From contig CAYPCM010000020.1 of assembly GCA_964409225.1 (NCBI GenBank), positions 1-11,792 on the forward strand: DNA of 11,792 nucleotides, in the 5' to 3' direction. Positions 1 through 5,695 of this stretch are shown in pieces (the stretch's first letter is position 1; every line of letters starts with the position of its first letter). The notes beneath the pieces were generated by a model. That model made no database searches. It was not told where the DNA came from and worked only from the letters and a program-made list of their open reading frames with translations. The position numbers and the translations under genes are program-made. Source of the stretch: JACPXH01 sp964409225. Lineage in GTDB: Bacteria > Patescibacteriota > Minisyncoccia > JACPXH01.

Positions 1-569
1 TTTTTGATGACCACGGTCTCGGCGAGGTCGGGGTCGACGCGCCACGAAATAGTAACGCGCGCCTCTGCAGCGTCGGCCCCGCTGCCTGCGCCAGCGCGGA
101 TGACGGTCGCAAGATTAGGCGGCAGAAATATCACGCGCAGAGGAAAGGCCGGCTGCACGTTTCTAAGGTGAATTCCGCTGGAAAAAACGAACCGCTCAAC
201 GCACTCTTGATTGCAACGATCGTAAGCGCCGTCATACGCTTGATTGCCCGTGCTGCCGTTGTTATCGGCAAACAAAATAGCCACGGTATCTGCCTCGCCT
301 GTATCTATGCTCACCCCATATCCGCCGCCTGGCACGCTGCCCTGAAAAGCAACTGCGCCGAGCGAGTTTGTCTTGGCGCGCCTCACAAGTTGGGTAAAGC
401 GCAGGATTTCATTATCCAATGTCGTTTTCTTCTGGCCAAACCGAAGATTGGCTAGCACAAGAGTTGACACAATGGCAATAACGGCCAGCACCACGAGTCC
501 TTCAATGATAGTAAATCCCGCGCCCTCCCGGTATGGTCGAGTGTCGCCCGTGGGTAAAAAAACCGACAT
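1..569 (-). CDS. FimT/GspH-like minor prepilin (partial, runs off left edge)
   Basis: The frame is open from the ATG at 569-567 to position 1, giving 189 complete codons with no stop, so the 3' end lies outside the window. The N-terminus has an 18-residue leader ending in Gly18, then Phe19 and a type III signal: G|FTIIE, with Glu at +5, followed by a hydrophobic helix to about residue 42. This is the class 3 prepilin signature cut and N-methylated by PilD. After the helix comes RFGQKK, then a long helix and a beta-rich part with one close Cys pair (CNQEC). That layout resembles FimT/GspH minor pilins, which sit at the pilus tip or prime assembly. The ATG overlaps the TGA of the upstream gene by one base (TGATG) and no Shine-Dalgarno is visible, so translation is probably coupled. 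The prepilin call is firm; the FimT/GspH subfamily is inference. Confidence 0.85.
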   Translation of the reverse strand, partial: MSVFLPTGDTRPYREGAGFTIIEGLVVLAVIAIVSTLVLANLRFGQKKTTLDNEILRFTQLVRRAKTNSLGAVAFQGSVPGGGYGVSIDTGEADTVAILFADNNGSTGNQAYDGAYDRCNQECVERFVFSSGIHLRNVQPAFPLRVIFLPPNLATVIRAGAGSGADAAEARVTISWRVDPDLAETVVIK

Positions 570-1000
570 CATCGAAACGTAAGCTGCAGCTTGTCGCCCG
601 GACGCACCTCGGTCTCTTGAAGCCGCCACAGCGGGCCGCGACCGTTTAGGTCAACCTGCCAGCGCCGCTCAACAGTGTTGGTAATTTCCCCTACCCGTAC
701 CACCGCCATCTCATTCTGACCGGCGAATTCAAGCGCCAGCTGGCCCGCGGCTGCGGCATACGACATGGCGTCAAGCGCTTTGGTGCCCGGTTCAACCGGC
801 CCGGCAAAAGCTCGGCGCGTGCCGTTGCCAAAATCAATGACCACCTGGGCCTCAACCTGATCGCTCGACGGCTGTGGTTGTGCCGCCTGTGGCTGCTGCG
901 CTTTGGGCCCGCGCGCTGGCAACCACGCCACTCCGGCAATCCCCAACCAAACCAGCAGCAATAAGCCAAGCAGAATTAAGTTGGATTTATCTGTATTCAT
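569..1000 (-). CDS. Membrane-anchored protein with DUF4430-like C-terminal domain
   Basis: This is a 143-residue protein when started at the ATG at 1000; an ATG two codons earlier at 1006 is equally possible. A GTG at 1045 is less likely because it would overlap pilD by 34 bases. Residues about 7-27 form one hydrophobic helix, followed by a Pro/Gln-rich linker and a small extracytoplasmic domain. The domain pattern is a beta strand (VVIDFG), then a TKALDAM helix, then RRWQVDLNG, and finally VRPGDKLQLTFR. This resembles DUF4430/transcobalamin-C-like and other beta-grasp domains, where a short signature around 'W.vyvNG' precedes 'l..GD.i...y'. The assignment is by eye only. It begins 11 bases after the pilD stop and ends in a TGATG overlap with the minor prepilin. 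It may act with that prepilin as a tip or accessory factor, or in ligand binding. Exact function is unknown. Confidence 0.75.
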   Translation of the reverse strand: MNTDKSNLILLGLLLLVWLGIAGVAWLPARGPKAQQPQAAQPQPSSDQVEAQVVIDFGNGTRRAFAGPVEPGTKALDAMSYAAAAGQLALEFAGQNEMAVVRVGEITNTVERRWQVDLNGRGPLWRLQETEVRPGDKLQLTFR

Positions 1001-1011
1001 AAGCATAAAAA

Positions 1012-1902
1012 TTAAGGGCCAAATAGAAACCGCACTGCCCACCACTGCTCGCTCACGAACGTGCCGAATAGCATCACCGTGAGCATCCCAAAAGCGAGCG
1101 CGGGGCCAAAGGGAATCGGGCTTTTAAGCTGCTTGCGGCCGAGCAAGAAAAGGATTCCTCCGGCGATAGCGCCGGTCCAAAATGCCACGACCAGCGCCGG
1201 CAAAATCCGGGGCCAACCCAAAACCAAACCCATGAGTAGTGCGAGCTTGACATCCCCCAGCCCGAGCCAGCGACCGCGAGACACGGCCACAATGGCCCAA
1301 AAGAACGCCGCCGCACCCAAGCCCGCTCCAAGGCCGCTCAACGTCCGGCTAAAATCAACAGTCACCAACAGATCTCCTGCCTGCCGAGCCGCGCCCACCA
1401 GATCGCTTAACCCATTATACACGATCGCGAGCAATATCACAGGCCAGATAACCACATCCGGTATGATGTAGTGCCTAAAGTCATAGACGGCCACTACGAT
1501 AAGAACGGCTACGGCGTACCAAGAGAAAATGAGGTTGAGTATGTTTTGAAATTCGAAATTTGAAATTCGAAATTCGAGACCGGCCTGACCACGACTCAAC
1601 ACCTGCCAGAATGTCAAAGCGAACAACACCCCAGCGAGAATTTCCACGAGAGGATACTGCCAAGAAAGGCGCGTGAGACACGTGCGGCACCTACCCTTGA
1701 GTCCCACAAAACTCACAATCGGTATGAGCTCAAACCAGTTGAGCACCCGGCCGCAGTGGCGGCAGTAGGACCTCGCCGGCTTGCCGCCTGAAAACGCCAA
1801 GCCCTCGCCTGTTTCCAACCGAAATATGACGGAATTCAAAAAACTGCCCACAGCCAGTCCGAAGACAAAAGATGCCGCAATGCCGAGCGTGAAGAAAAAC
1901 AT
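1012..1902 (-). CDS. pilD: Prepilin peptidase / N-methyltransferase PilD
   Basis: A 296-residue polytopic aspartic protease that cleaves type IV prepilin leaders at the membrane and methylates the new N-terminus. From the ATG at 1902 it begins with a membrane helix and the family motif GSFLNSVIFRLE (residues 19-30). Next come the two zinc-type cysteine pairs, C47/C50 and C72/C75, usual for bifunctional PilD. The two catalytic aspartates are D141 in YDFRHYIIPD and D217 in LGLGD. Length and motif order match the family. The open frame extends to 2040, but the extra 46 residues are encoded by a palindromic intergenic element and lack any leader character, so 1902 is chosen. No Shine-Dalgarno is visible there. 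An odd segment at about residues 109-120 is encoded by a 7-base tandem repeat. It lies downstream of its likely substrates, the three pilins. Confidence 0.93.
   Translation of the reverse strand: MFFFTLGIAASFVFGLAVGSFLNSVIFRLETGEGLAFSGGKPARSYCRHCGRVLNWFELIPIVSFVGLKGRCRTCLTRLSWQYPLVEILAGVLFALTFWQVLSRGQAGLEFRISNFEFQNILNLIFSWYAVAVLIVVAVYDFRHYIIPDVVIWPVILLAIVYNGLSDLVGAARQAGDLLVTVDFSRTLSGLGAGLGAAAFFWAIVAVSRGRWLGLGDVKLALLMGLVLGWPRILPALVVAFWTGAIAGGILFLLGRKQLKSPIPFGPALAFGMLTVMLFGTFVSEQWWAVRFLFGP
1548..1577 (-). repeat. Tandem 7-base repeat inside pilD
   Basis: On the minus strand the unit GAATTTC occurs four times in a row, with one copy reading AAATTTC. It lies within pilD and encodes about residues 109-119, an FRISNFEFQ-type segment between membrane helices. 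Such AT-rich GAATTTC runs are typical of intergenic repeat DNA rather than of peptidase coding sequence. The 28 bases are not a multiple of three, so the surrounding frame must have adjusted or the element is longer. Confidence 0.7.
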
Positions 1903-1908
1903 GGCGTT

Positions 1909-2045
1909 ATGCTTCAAGCGAAGCCCCGACGCTCCCGTCGGGGCGAAGTCGATGGTTCGACAAGCTCTCCACAAGGAAGGTACATCAGGAGAGTTTCCCT
2001 GCCCCGAGCGCATGTCGAGGGGTCGACTTCGCTCGAACAATGCTT
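1909..2045. repeat. Nested palindromic intergenic element between pilin 3 and pilD
   Basis: This non-coding stretch holds several inverted repeats. GCCCCGAC (1923-1930) pairs with GTCGGGGC (1937-1944), giving an 8-bp stem and 6-base loop. GCGAAGTCGA (1943-1952) is a perfect inverted match to TCGACTTCGC (2023-2032). CTCTCC (1965-1970) pairs with GGAGAG (1988-1993). The 6-base direct repeat ATGCTT flanks the block (1909-1914 and 2040-2045), as a short target duplication would. It shares TCGACAAGCTC with the element between pilin 1 and pilC. This suggests a REP/MITE-like element; mobility is inference. Confidence 0.6.
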
Positions 2046-2059
2046 AAAGTGAGCCAGTA

Positions 2060-2695
2060 TCAATTCGTAATATCGTAACAATACCGGCCGCTAACTGTCG
2101 GGTCATCCTGGCAGCCGCGATCGCCGCCAACGTCGGTTTCCGGACTTACGGCGTTAATTATGCCCACCCCCGCAACCGGCGTGGAACCAACCGCAAAGGG
2201 ACCATTCGGGCACGAACGGGGCTGGCCAGCGGTGTCAATGCAGTCGCGGTCTTCATCAAGCGAATCAGCCGCTTCTTCGAGGTTTGCGCCTAGATGAAAA
2301 AATGTAGGATCGACGGCTGGCGCGTATGAATACCAATATTTGGCGCTGCTGCCCGAAGGATCGTGCGGCAGCGGGTTCATACAGACCCTATTTCCGCACG
2401 CGTCAGGCGACGCCAGGCCGCACGCGATGCCACCGGCGCAGAGATTTAACGCATAAAAATCACTGGCAGGATAACGTTGGGCGTTGCTGTCGGCAAAAAG
2501 CTCAAGTGCCAGCTGAATTTGATGCAGGTCGCTCGCGCGTTTGGCGTCCCGCGCCCGGATGCGAGTCGTGTTAAGCGAGACCAAAACGATAGTTGCGAGT
2601 ACGCCGATGATCGCAATAACAACCAAAAGTTCGACAAGTGTGAAGGCGCGCTCGATGGCACGATGTTTGCTGAAAGACAACAGGCGTGGCATCAT
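2060..2695 (-). CDS. Type IV pilin 3, eight-cysteine, Ala at -1
   Basis: A prepilin of 211 residues (210 if the second ATG at 2692 is used, which sits better behind GAGGAG at 2698-2703). A 17-residue basic leader ends in Ala17, then Phe18, followed by the FTLVELLVVIAIIG helix with Glu at +5. After this come LNTTRIRARDAKR and an alpha-helical spine, then a globular part with FHLGANLEE and a Cys-rich C-terminus ending CYDITN. There are eight cysteines, matching pilin 2 in number and order, so four disulfides are likely outside the cell. The residue before the scissile bond is Ala rather than the usual Gly. The pilin type is firm. Whether it or pilin 2 is the major subunit cannot be told from sequence. 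DNA identity with pilin 2 is eroded at third positions although the N-terminal protein is nearly the same, so this is an old, selected duplication. Confidence 0.92.
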   Translation of the reverse strand: MMPRLLSFSKHRAIERAFTLVELLVVIAIIGVLATIVLVSLNTTRIRARDAKRASDLHQIQLALELFADSNAQRYPASDFYALNLCAGGIACGLASPDACGNRVCMNPLPHDPSGSSAKYWYSYAPAVDPTFFHLGANLEEAADSLDEDRDCIDTAGQPRSCPNGPFAVGSTPVAGVGIINAVSPETDVGGDRGCQDDPTVSGRYCYDITN

Positions 2696-2753
2696 CGCTC
2701 CTCATCGTATCACGGCCTGAATTGAGACGGAATACAAAATCATGCACACCAGC

Positions 2754-2817
2754 AAAACCCGTTAGAACGGGCGCTCCGCCACGTAAAACGAAACTCCCCT
2801 CGCGGAGAGGAGAGTTT
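2754..2817 (-). terminator. Terminator/attenuator-like hairpins between pilins 2 and 3
   Basis: Two hairpins follow pilin 2 on its strand. The first pairs 2807-2817 with 2791-2801 (11 pairs including one G-T, 5-base loop), followed by the broken T tract CGTTTTA. The second is CCCGT-TCTA-ACGGG (2771-2758), followed directly by TTTT (2757-2754). Both precede pilin 3. They may partly stop transcription after pilin 2 or protect its 3' end. Neither has a long T tract, so readthrough is expected. Confidence 0.5.
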
Positions 2818-2848
2818 GTGGAGATCAAAGCAGGGATCGAATCCGATC

Positions 2849-3505
2849 TCAGTTCGTTACGTCGTAGCAGGACCGACCGAAATCCGCTACGCCCTGGCAG
2901 CCGCTATTCACGCCAGTGGCGGCGTCGGTCGCATTGACAATACCGGCACCGGTCGGAGAATCGCCCACCACGAACACCGCGGGCCCACAGCCAGTAGCTC
3001 CGCCGGCCACGTCGTCCTCGCAGTCACGATCACTGGTAAGCGCGGAATTCGTTGACTCCTCGAGGTTCGCTCCCAAGTGATAGCGCGTTGGCGCGCTCGC
3101 TGGCTCGAAGGTGTAGAAGTACTTGTTCGCCGGACTGGATCCGGTCGGATCGCGCGGCACCGTACTCATGCAGGACCGACTCCCGCATGCGTCTGCTGCC
3201 GCCAGACCGCAGTCGCTAGTACCATCAGCCGGAGTGGCAGCGCACGTGACCGTACCGTAGAGCTCCTCGCCGCCAGCGGTTCCGTTCGGATAAACCTGAT
3301 TGTGGCTGTCTGCGAACAGTTCTAGTGCAAGCTGGATTTGTCGAATGTCGCCGAGACGCTTCGTGTCGCGCGCACGGATCCGAGCCGTGTTGAGCGAAAC
3401 CAAAACAATCGTCGCGAGAATGCCGATGATGGCGATCACGACGAGAAGCTCAACCAGCGTGAACGCGCGCTCGCCGCGACGGCCTAAGGCTAAAGTTTTA
3501 AACAT
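2849..3505 (-). CDS. Type IV pilin 2, eight-cysteine, Ala at -1
   Basis: A prepilin of 218 residues. The leader of 14 residues is basic and ends GERA; cleavage is expected before Phe15, in A|FTLVELLVVIAIIG, with Glu at +5. The mature protein is about 204 residues, long for a type IVa-like pilin. After the helix come LNTARIRARDTKR and QIQLALELFAD, then a globular domain with YHLGANLEE and a C-terminus ending SCYDVTN. Eight cysteines suggest four disulfides. Ala replaces the conserved Gly at -1. The start is supported by GAGAGG at 3508-3513. It is preceded by an extended -10 promoter candidate and a leader of about 100 bases, and followed by hairpins, which fits a highly expressed subunit. This gene is my best guess for the major pilin, but that is inference. 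Confidence 0.93.
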   Translation of the reverse strand: MFKTLALGRRGERAFTLVELLVVIAIIGILATIVLVSLNTARIRARDTKRLGDIRQIQLALELFADSHNQVYPNGTAGGEELYGTVTCAATPADGTSDCGLAAADACGSRSCMSTVPRDPTGSSPANKYFYTFEPASAPTRYHLGANLEESTNSALTSDRDCEDDVAGGATGCGPAVFVVGDSPTGAGIVNATDAATGVNSGCQGVADFGRSCYDVTN

Positions 3506-3507
3506 AT

Positions 3508-3513
3508 CCTCTC
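3508..3513 (-). promoter_or_regulatory. Strong ribosome binding site of pilin 2
   Basis: GAGAGG on the minus strand lies just before the ATG at 3505. Together with GAGGAG before pilin 3 (2698-2703), it is the only strong Shine-Dalgarno motif I see before an annotated minus-strand gene; most other genes here have none. Confidence 0.55.
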
Positions 3514-3540
3514 TATAATTTTAGTTCAGAATTGATTTTT

Positions 3541-3554
3541 GATAATGAATTATC
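3541..3554. repeat. 14-base palindrome in the pilin 2 leader
   Basis: GATAAT-GA-ATTATC is a perfect inverted repeat with 6-base arms in the untranslated region before pilin 2. It could be an operator half-site pair or a weak RNA hairpin. Function is unknown. Confidence 0.35.
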
Positions 3555-3614
3555 GCCGCACTCCTGCTCAAAGCTGCCTTCGACCACAACAGCTTGGCGC
3601 AGTTGCGCAATGTT

Positions 3615-3623
3615 ATTGTACCA
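3615..3623 (-). promoter_or_regulatory. Extended -10 promoter candidate for pilin 2
   Basis: On the minus strand TGGTACAAT fits an extended -10 (TGnTATAAT with one mismatch). It lies about 110 bases upstream of the pilin 2 ATG, in the 160-base gap after pilin 1. No good -35 hexamer is present at 16-18 bases, as is usual for extended -10 promoters. It would allow pilins 2 and 3 to be expressed separately from the machinery genes. Confidence 0.4.
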
Positions 3624-3649
3624 CAGAACATCTGGCAGCGCTGACGCAC

Positions 3650-3658
3650 TTATCCACA
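3650..3658 (+). promoter_or_regulatory. Perfect DnaA-box 9-mer
   Basis: TTATCCACA matches the consensus DnaA box exactly. It is in the gap between pilin 1 and pilin 2, upstream of the pilin 2 promoter candidate. An isolated box does not make an origin; it could be regulatory or chance. Confidence 0.35.
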
Positions 3659-3665
3659 TCTGCAT

Positions 3666-4172
3666 CTATTTCAGCTCCACAATGTCATAGCAGAAACTGC
3701 CCTGCTGACTGGCTGTGCACGGACCGCTCAAGTCGCTGCCGCTAAAGCCATTGGTCCAACTGACGGCTATAGAATCAAAATCAGAATCCGCCTCGCGCAG
3801 AGCGCTATCGTCTGCTTCTATAGAGGCGCCGAGGTGATACTCGGCCCAGCCATTCGGCGTCGCATAGGCGTAGGGGATCCCGCCAAGCGGGTCGCGCGGC
3901 AAAGGCGATATGAACTCTGGCGAAAGCCCGGGCGGATCGCTGCTGCTAGACGCGTAGATATCTGCCGGAAACTGGTGGTACTTGCCGACGTAAAGGGCGA
4001 GAGCGGTCTCGATCTGACGGAGATCCGAGGCGCGCCGGCTGTCGCGAGCGCGAACGCGAGCAAGCTGGTAAGAACTGATGGCGGCGGTTAGCAGAATTCC
4101 GATAATCGCGAGCACGATTAGGAGCTCGACGAGCGTAAAACCCCCTCCCTTTAGCATGAGTCGGTTCATCAT
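3666..4172 (-). CDS. Type IV pilin 1, two-cysteine
   Basis: A prepilin of 168 residues from the ATG at 4172; a second ATG at 4169 is equally possible. The leader MMNRLMLKGGG is short and basic and ends in the canonical Gly11. Then comes FTLVELLIVLAIIG with Glu at +5, a clean class 3 signal. The helix continues into VRARDSRRASDLRQIETAL, then a compact globular part containing YHLGASIE and an acidic run (EADSDFDS), and a C-terminal Cys pair (PCTASQQGSFCYD). The frame can be opened further to a TTG at 4205, but that codon lies inside the arm of an inverted repeat and lengthens the leader, so it is rejected. Compared with pilins 2 and 3 it is smaller, has two rather than eight cysteines, and keeps Gly at -1. 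It may be a minor or alternative subunit. Confidence 0.92.
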   Translation of the reverse strand: MMNRLMLKGGGFTLVELLIVLAIIGILLTAAISSYQLARVRARDSRRASDLRQIETALALYVGKYHQFPADIYASSSSDPPGLSPEFISPLPRDPLGGIPYAYATPNGWAEYHLGASIEADDSALREADSDFDSIAVSWTNGFSGSDLSGPCTASQQGSFCYDIVELK

Positions 4173-4193
4173 TCTGGCCGCTCTGACTATAAA

Positions 4194-4312
4194 TTCAAAT
4201 GTCAAAGCTCAAATGAAAACTCCTCGACAAGCTCGGAGTATATAATCATTACTTCCTGAGCGAGGAGCGCACGACGAGTCGAAGTATTGAACTTTGGATT
4301 TTGACATTTGAA
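4194..4312. repeat. Inverted-repeat element between pilC and pilin 1
   Basis: Perfect 13-base arms TTCAAATGTCAAA (4194-4206) and TTTGACATTTGAA (4300-4312) enclose about 93 bases. Inside is an imperfect palindrome with CTCCTCGA and GCGAGGAGCG, and the 11-mer TCGACAAGCTC (4224-4234) that also occurs at 1957-1967. The right arm lies next to the pilC stop codon, so the element fills almost the whole intergenic gap. It looks like a MITE/REP-like unit. No coding potential is seen. Confidence 0.65.
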
Positions 4313-4314
4313 CT

Positions 4315-5523
4315 TTATTTAATCGCTCCGGCCAAGTTATAGATCGGCATAAGGATTGCGGCGATGAGTATCCCCACCCCGCCGCCCAAAACGAGAATGA
4401 GCAATGGTTCGATGAGGTTGGTGAGGTTATCCACCAGCGAATCCACCTCGCGCCGATAAAAATCGGCTAGTTTCTTCAAAATCGTCTCTAACTTGCCGGA
4501 CTTTTCTCCCACACTAACCATCTGGCTCACCAGAAGCGGCACGGTCGGGTGATAGGCGTGCAAAACACTTGAAACCATCTCGCCTTTACGCACTGATTCC
4601 ATGGCTTCAGTAATAATTCTTCGATAAACAGTGTTACCCACCACCTCGCCCGTCACTTCGAGTGCCTGCACAATTGGTATACCGCCCACAATCATGGTGG
4701 ATAACGTTTCGGCAAATCGCGCCAGGTACATCTTGGCAAAAAGATTGCCGAAACCGGGAATCTTCAAAAGCAGCTGATCAAAAAACGCGCGCCCCTCCGG
4801 CGTTCGACGATATCGGATCGCGACCGCAAAGACCCCGACGAAAACGATGGCCAAAAGCCATCCCCAATGAACAACAAAATTGCTTGAACCAATCAAAAAC
4901 CGCGTCAGAAACGGCAATTCCGCGCCTGATTCAGTAAGAATGAGGGTCAACTGCGGCACCACAAAAACAAGCATAATGATCGTAACCGCAATAAAAGCGA
5001 CGAGTACAATGGAAGGATAAATCATGGCGCGCCGGGCCTTGGAGGTGAGCTCGTATTCGCGCTCGAGGTAATTCGCCAGATACGTAAAGACATCCTGCAG
5101 CTTGCCCGACACTTCGCCAGATTTGATGAGCGTGACGTAAAATTCGGTGAAAACGCGCGGATGCTGGGCAAACGCGCGCGATATCGCCATTCCGCCTTCA
5201 ACGTCCGCGAGCACCTCGGCGAGCACCGTCTGAAACGCCATCGACGCCGACTGCTCCATGAGCGTGCGCAACGACTCAATCACCGGCACTTCAGCGTCAA
5301 AAAGAGTCGCGAGTTGCCGCGAAAAAATGACCAACTCCTTTCTGCTGACACGGTTAAAATACTTAAGCGGGCTGGTGAAGATGGACCCCCGCACCGGCGA
5401 AAGGGTCACCACCACCAGGCCGTGCTGCTGCAGAATATCAACCGCGATATCCTGAGATGCGGCATCAATTGTGCCGTTTTGCGTTTGGCCCTCTGGAGTG
5501 CGGGCAGTGTAACCGAACAACAT
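4315..5523 (-). CDS. pilC: Type IV pilus platform protein PilC (GspF family)
   Basis: A 402-residue inner-membrane platform protein that couples the PilB/PilT motors to pilin insertion and removal. From the ATG at 5523 it starts MLFGYTARTPEG, the usual GspF/PilC opening (F.Y.A....G). Two T2SSF repeats follow, at about residues 65-188 and 268-390. Each has the family signature: FSRQLATLFDAEVPVIESL with GEVSGKL in the first, and RFAETLSTMIVGGIPIVQAL with GEKSGKL in the second. Membrane helices are near 170-190, 218-237 and 373-395. Length matches the family. The frame extends to 5607, but those 28 codons come from a repeat-rich spacer and are excluded. It lies downstream of pilT and upstream of the pilins, separated on both sides by palindromic elements. 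No Shine-Dalgarno is visible. Confidence 0.96.
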   Translation of the reverse strand: MLFGYTARTPEGQTQNGTIDAASQDIAVDILQQHGLVVVTLSPVRGSIFTSPLKYFNRVSRKELVIFSRQLATLFDAEVPVIESLRTLMEQSASMAFQTVLAEVLADVEGGMAISRAFAQHPRVFTEFYVTLIKSGEVSGKLQDVFTYLANYLEREYELTSKARRAMIYPSIVLVAFIAVTIIMLVFVVPQLTLILTESGAELPFLTRFLIGSSNFVVHWGWLLAIVFVGVFAVAIRYRRTPEGRAFFDQLLLKIPGFGNLFAKMYLARFAETLSTMIVGGIPIVQALEVTGEVVGNTVYRRIITEAMESVRKGEMVSSVLHAYHPTVPLLVSQMVSVGEKSGKLETILKKLADFYRREVDSLVDNLTNLIEPLLILVLGGGVGILIAAILMPIYNLAGAIK

Positions 5524-5660
5524 ATCAAGCGAAAATCCGAATATCGAATACCTAAATCCGAAACCCCGAATCAATCCTCGCCGAGCTCGGATGTACGGGG
5601 CAGGCAAATCCCAATGCTCAAAATCGCAAATCCAAAACGCGCTAGTATTTAGGGTTTACT
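5524..5660. repeat. Repeat-rich spacer between pilT and pilC
   Basis: The direct repeat AAATCCGAA occurs at 5533-5541 and 5554-5562. The 10-base palindrome CCGAGCTCGG lies at 5581-5590, enclosed by CCCCG (5564-5568) and CGGGG (5596-5600). The region continues with AAATC-type short repeats to about 5635. It has the same plan as the other intergenic blocks, with AT-rich short repeats flanking a GC-rich palindrome. Confidence 0.55.
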
Positions 5661-5695
5661 TCAGATCTTATGCTTTGGATCCCTGAAAACCCGCG

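Noticed and set aside
1001..1045. GTG start of the DUF4430-like gene
   Set aside because: It would overlap pilD by 34 bases; ATG codons at 1006 and 1000 precede the membrane helix.
1548..1577. CRISPR-like repeat array
   Set aside because: Units are only 7 bases, contiguous and without spacers.
1903..2040. N-terminal extension of pilD to 2040
   Set aside because: It is encoded by the palindromic element, lacks membrane or leader character, and the family motif starts right after the ATG at 1902.
2826..2855. T-arm-like GGATCGAATCC suggesting a tRNA end
   Set aside because: No anticodon arm, acceptor pairing or TTC loop; it lies at the end of pilin 2.
4173..4205. TTG start for pilin 1
   Set aside because: The TTG lies in an inverted-repeat arm; the ATG at 4172 gives a normal short basic leader.
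5524..5607. N-terminal extension of pilC to 5607
   Set aside because: It is encoded by short repeats; the family start F.Y.A....G follows the ATG at 5523.
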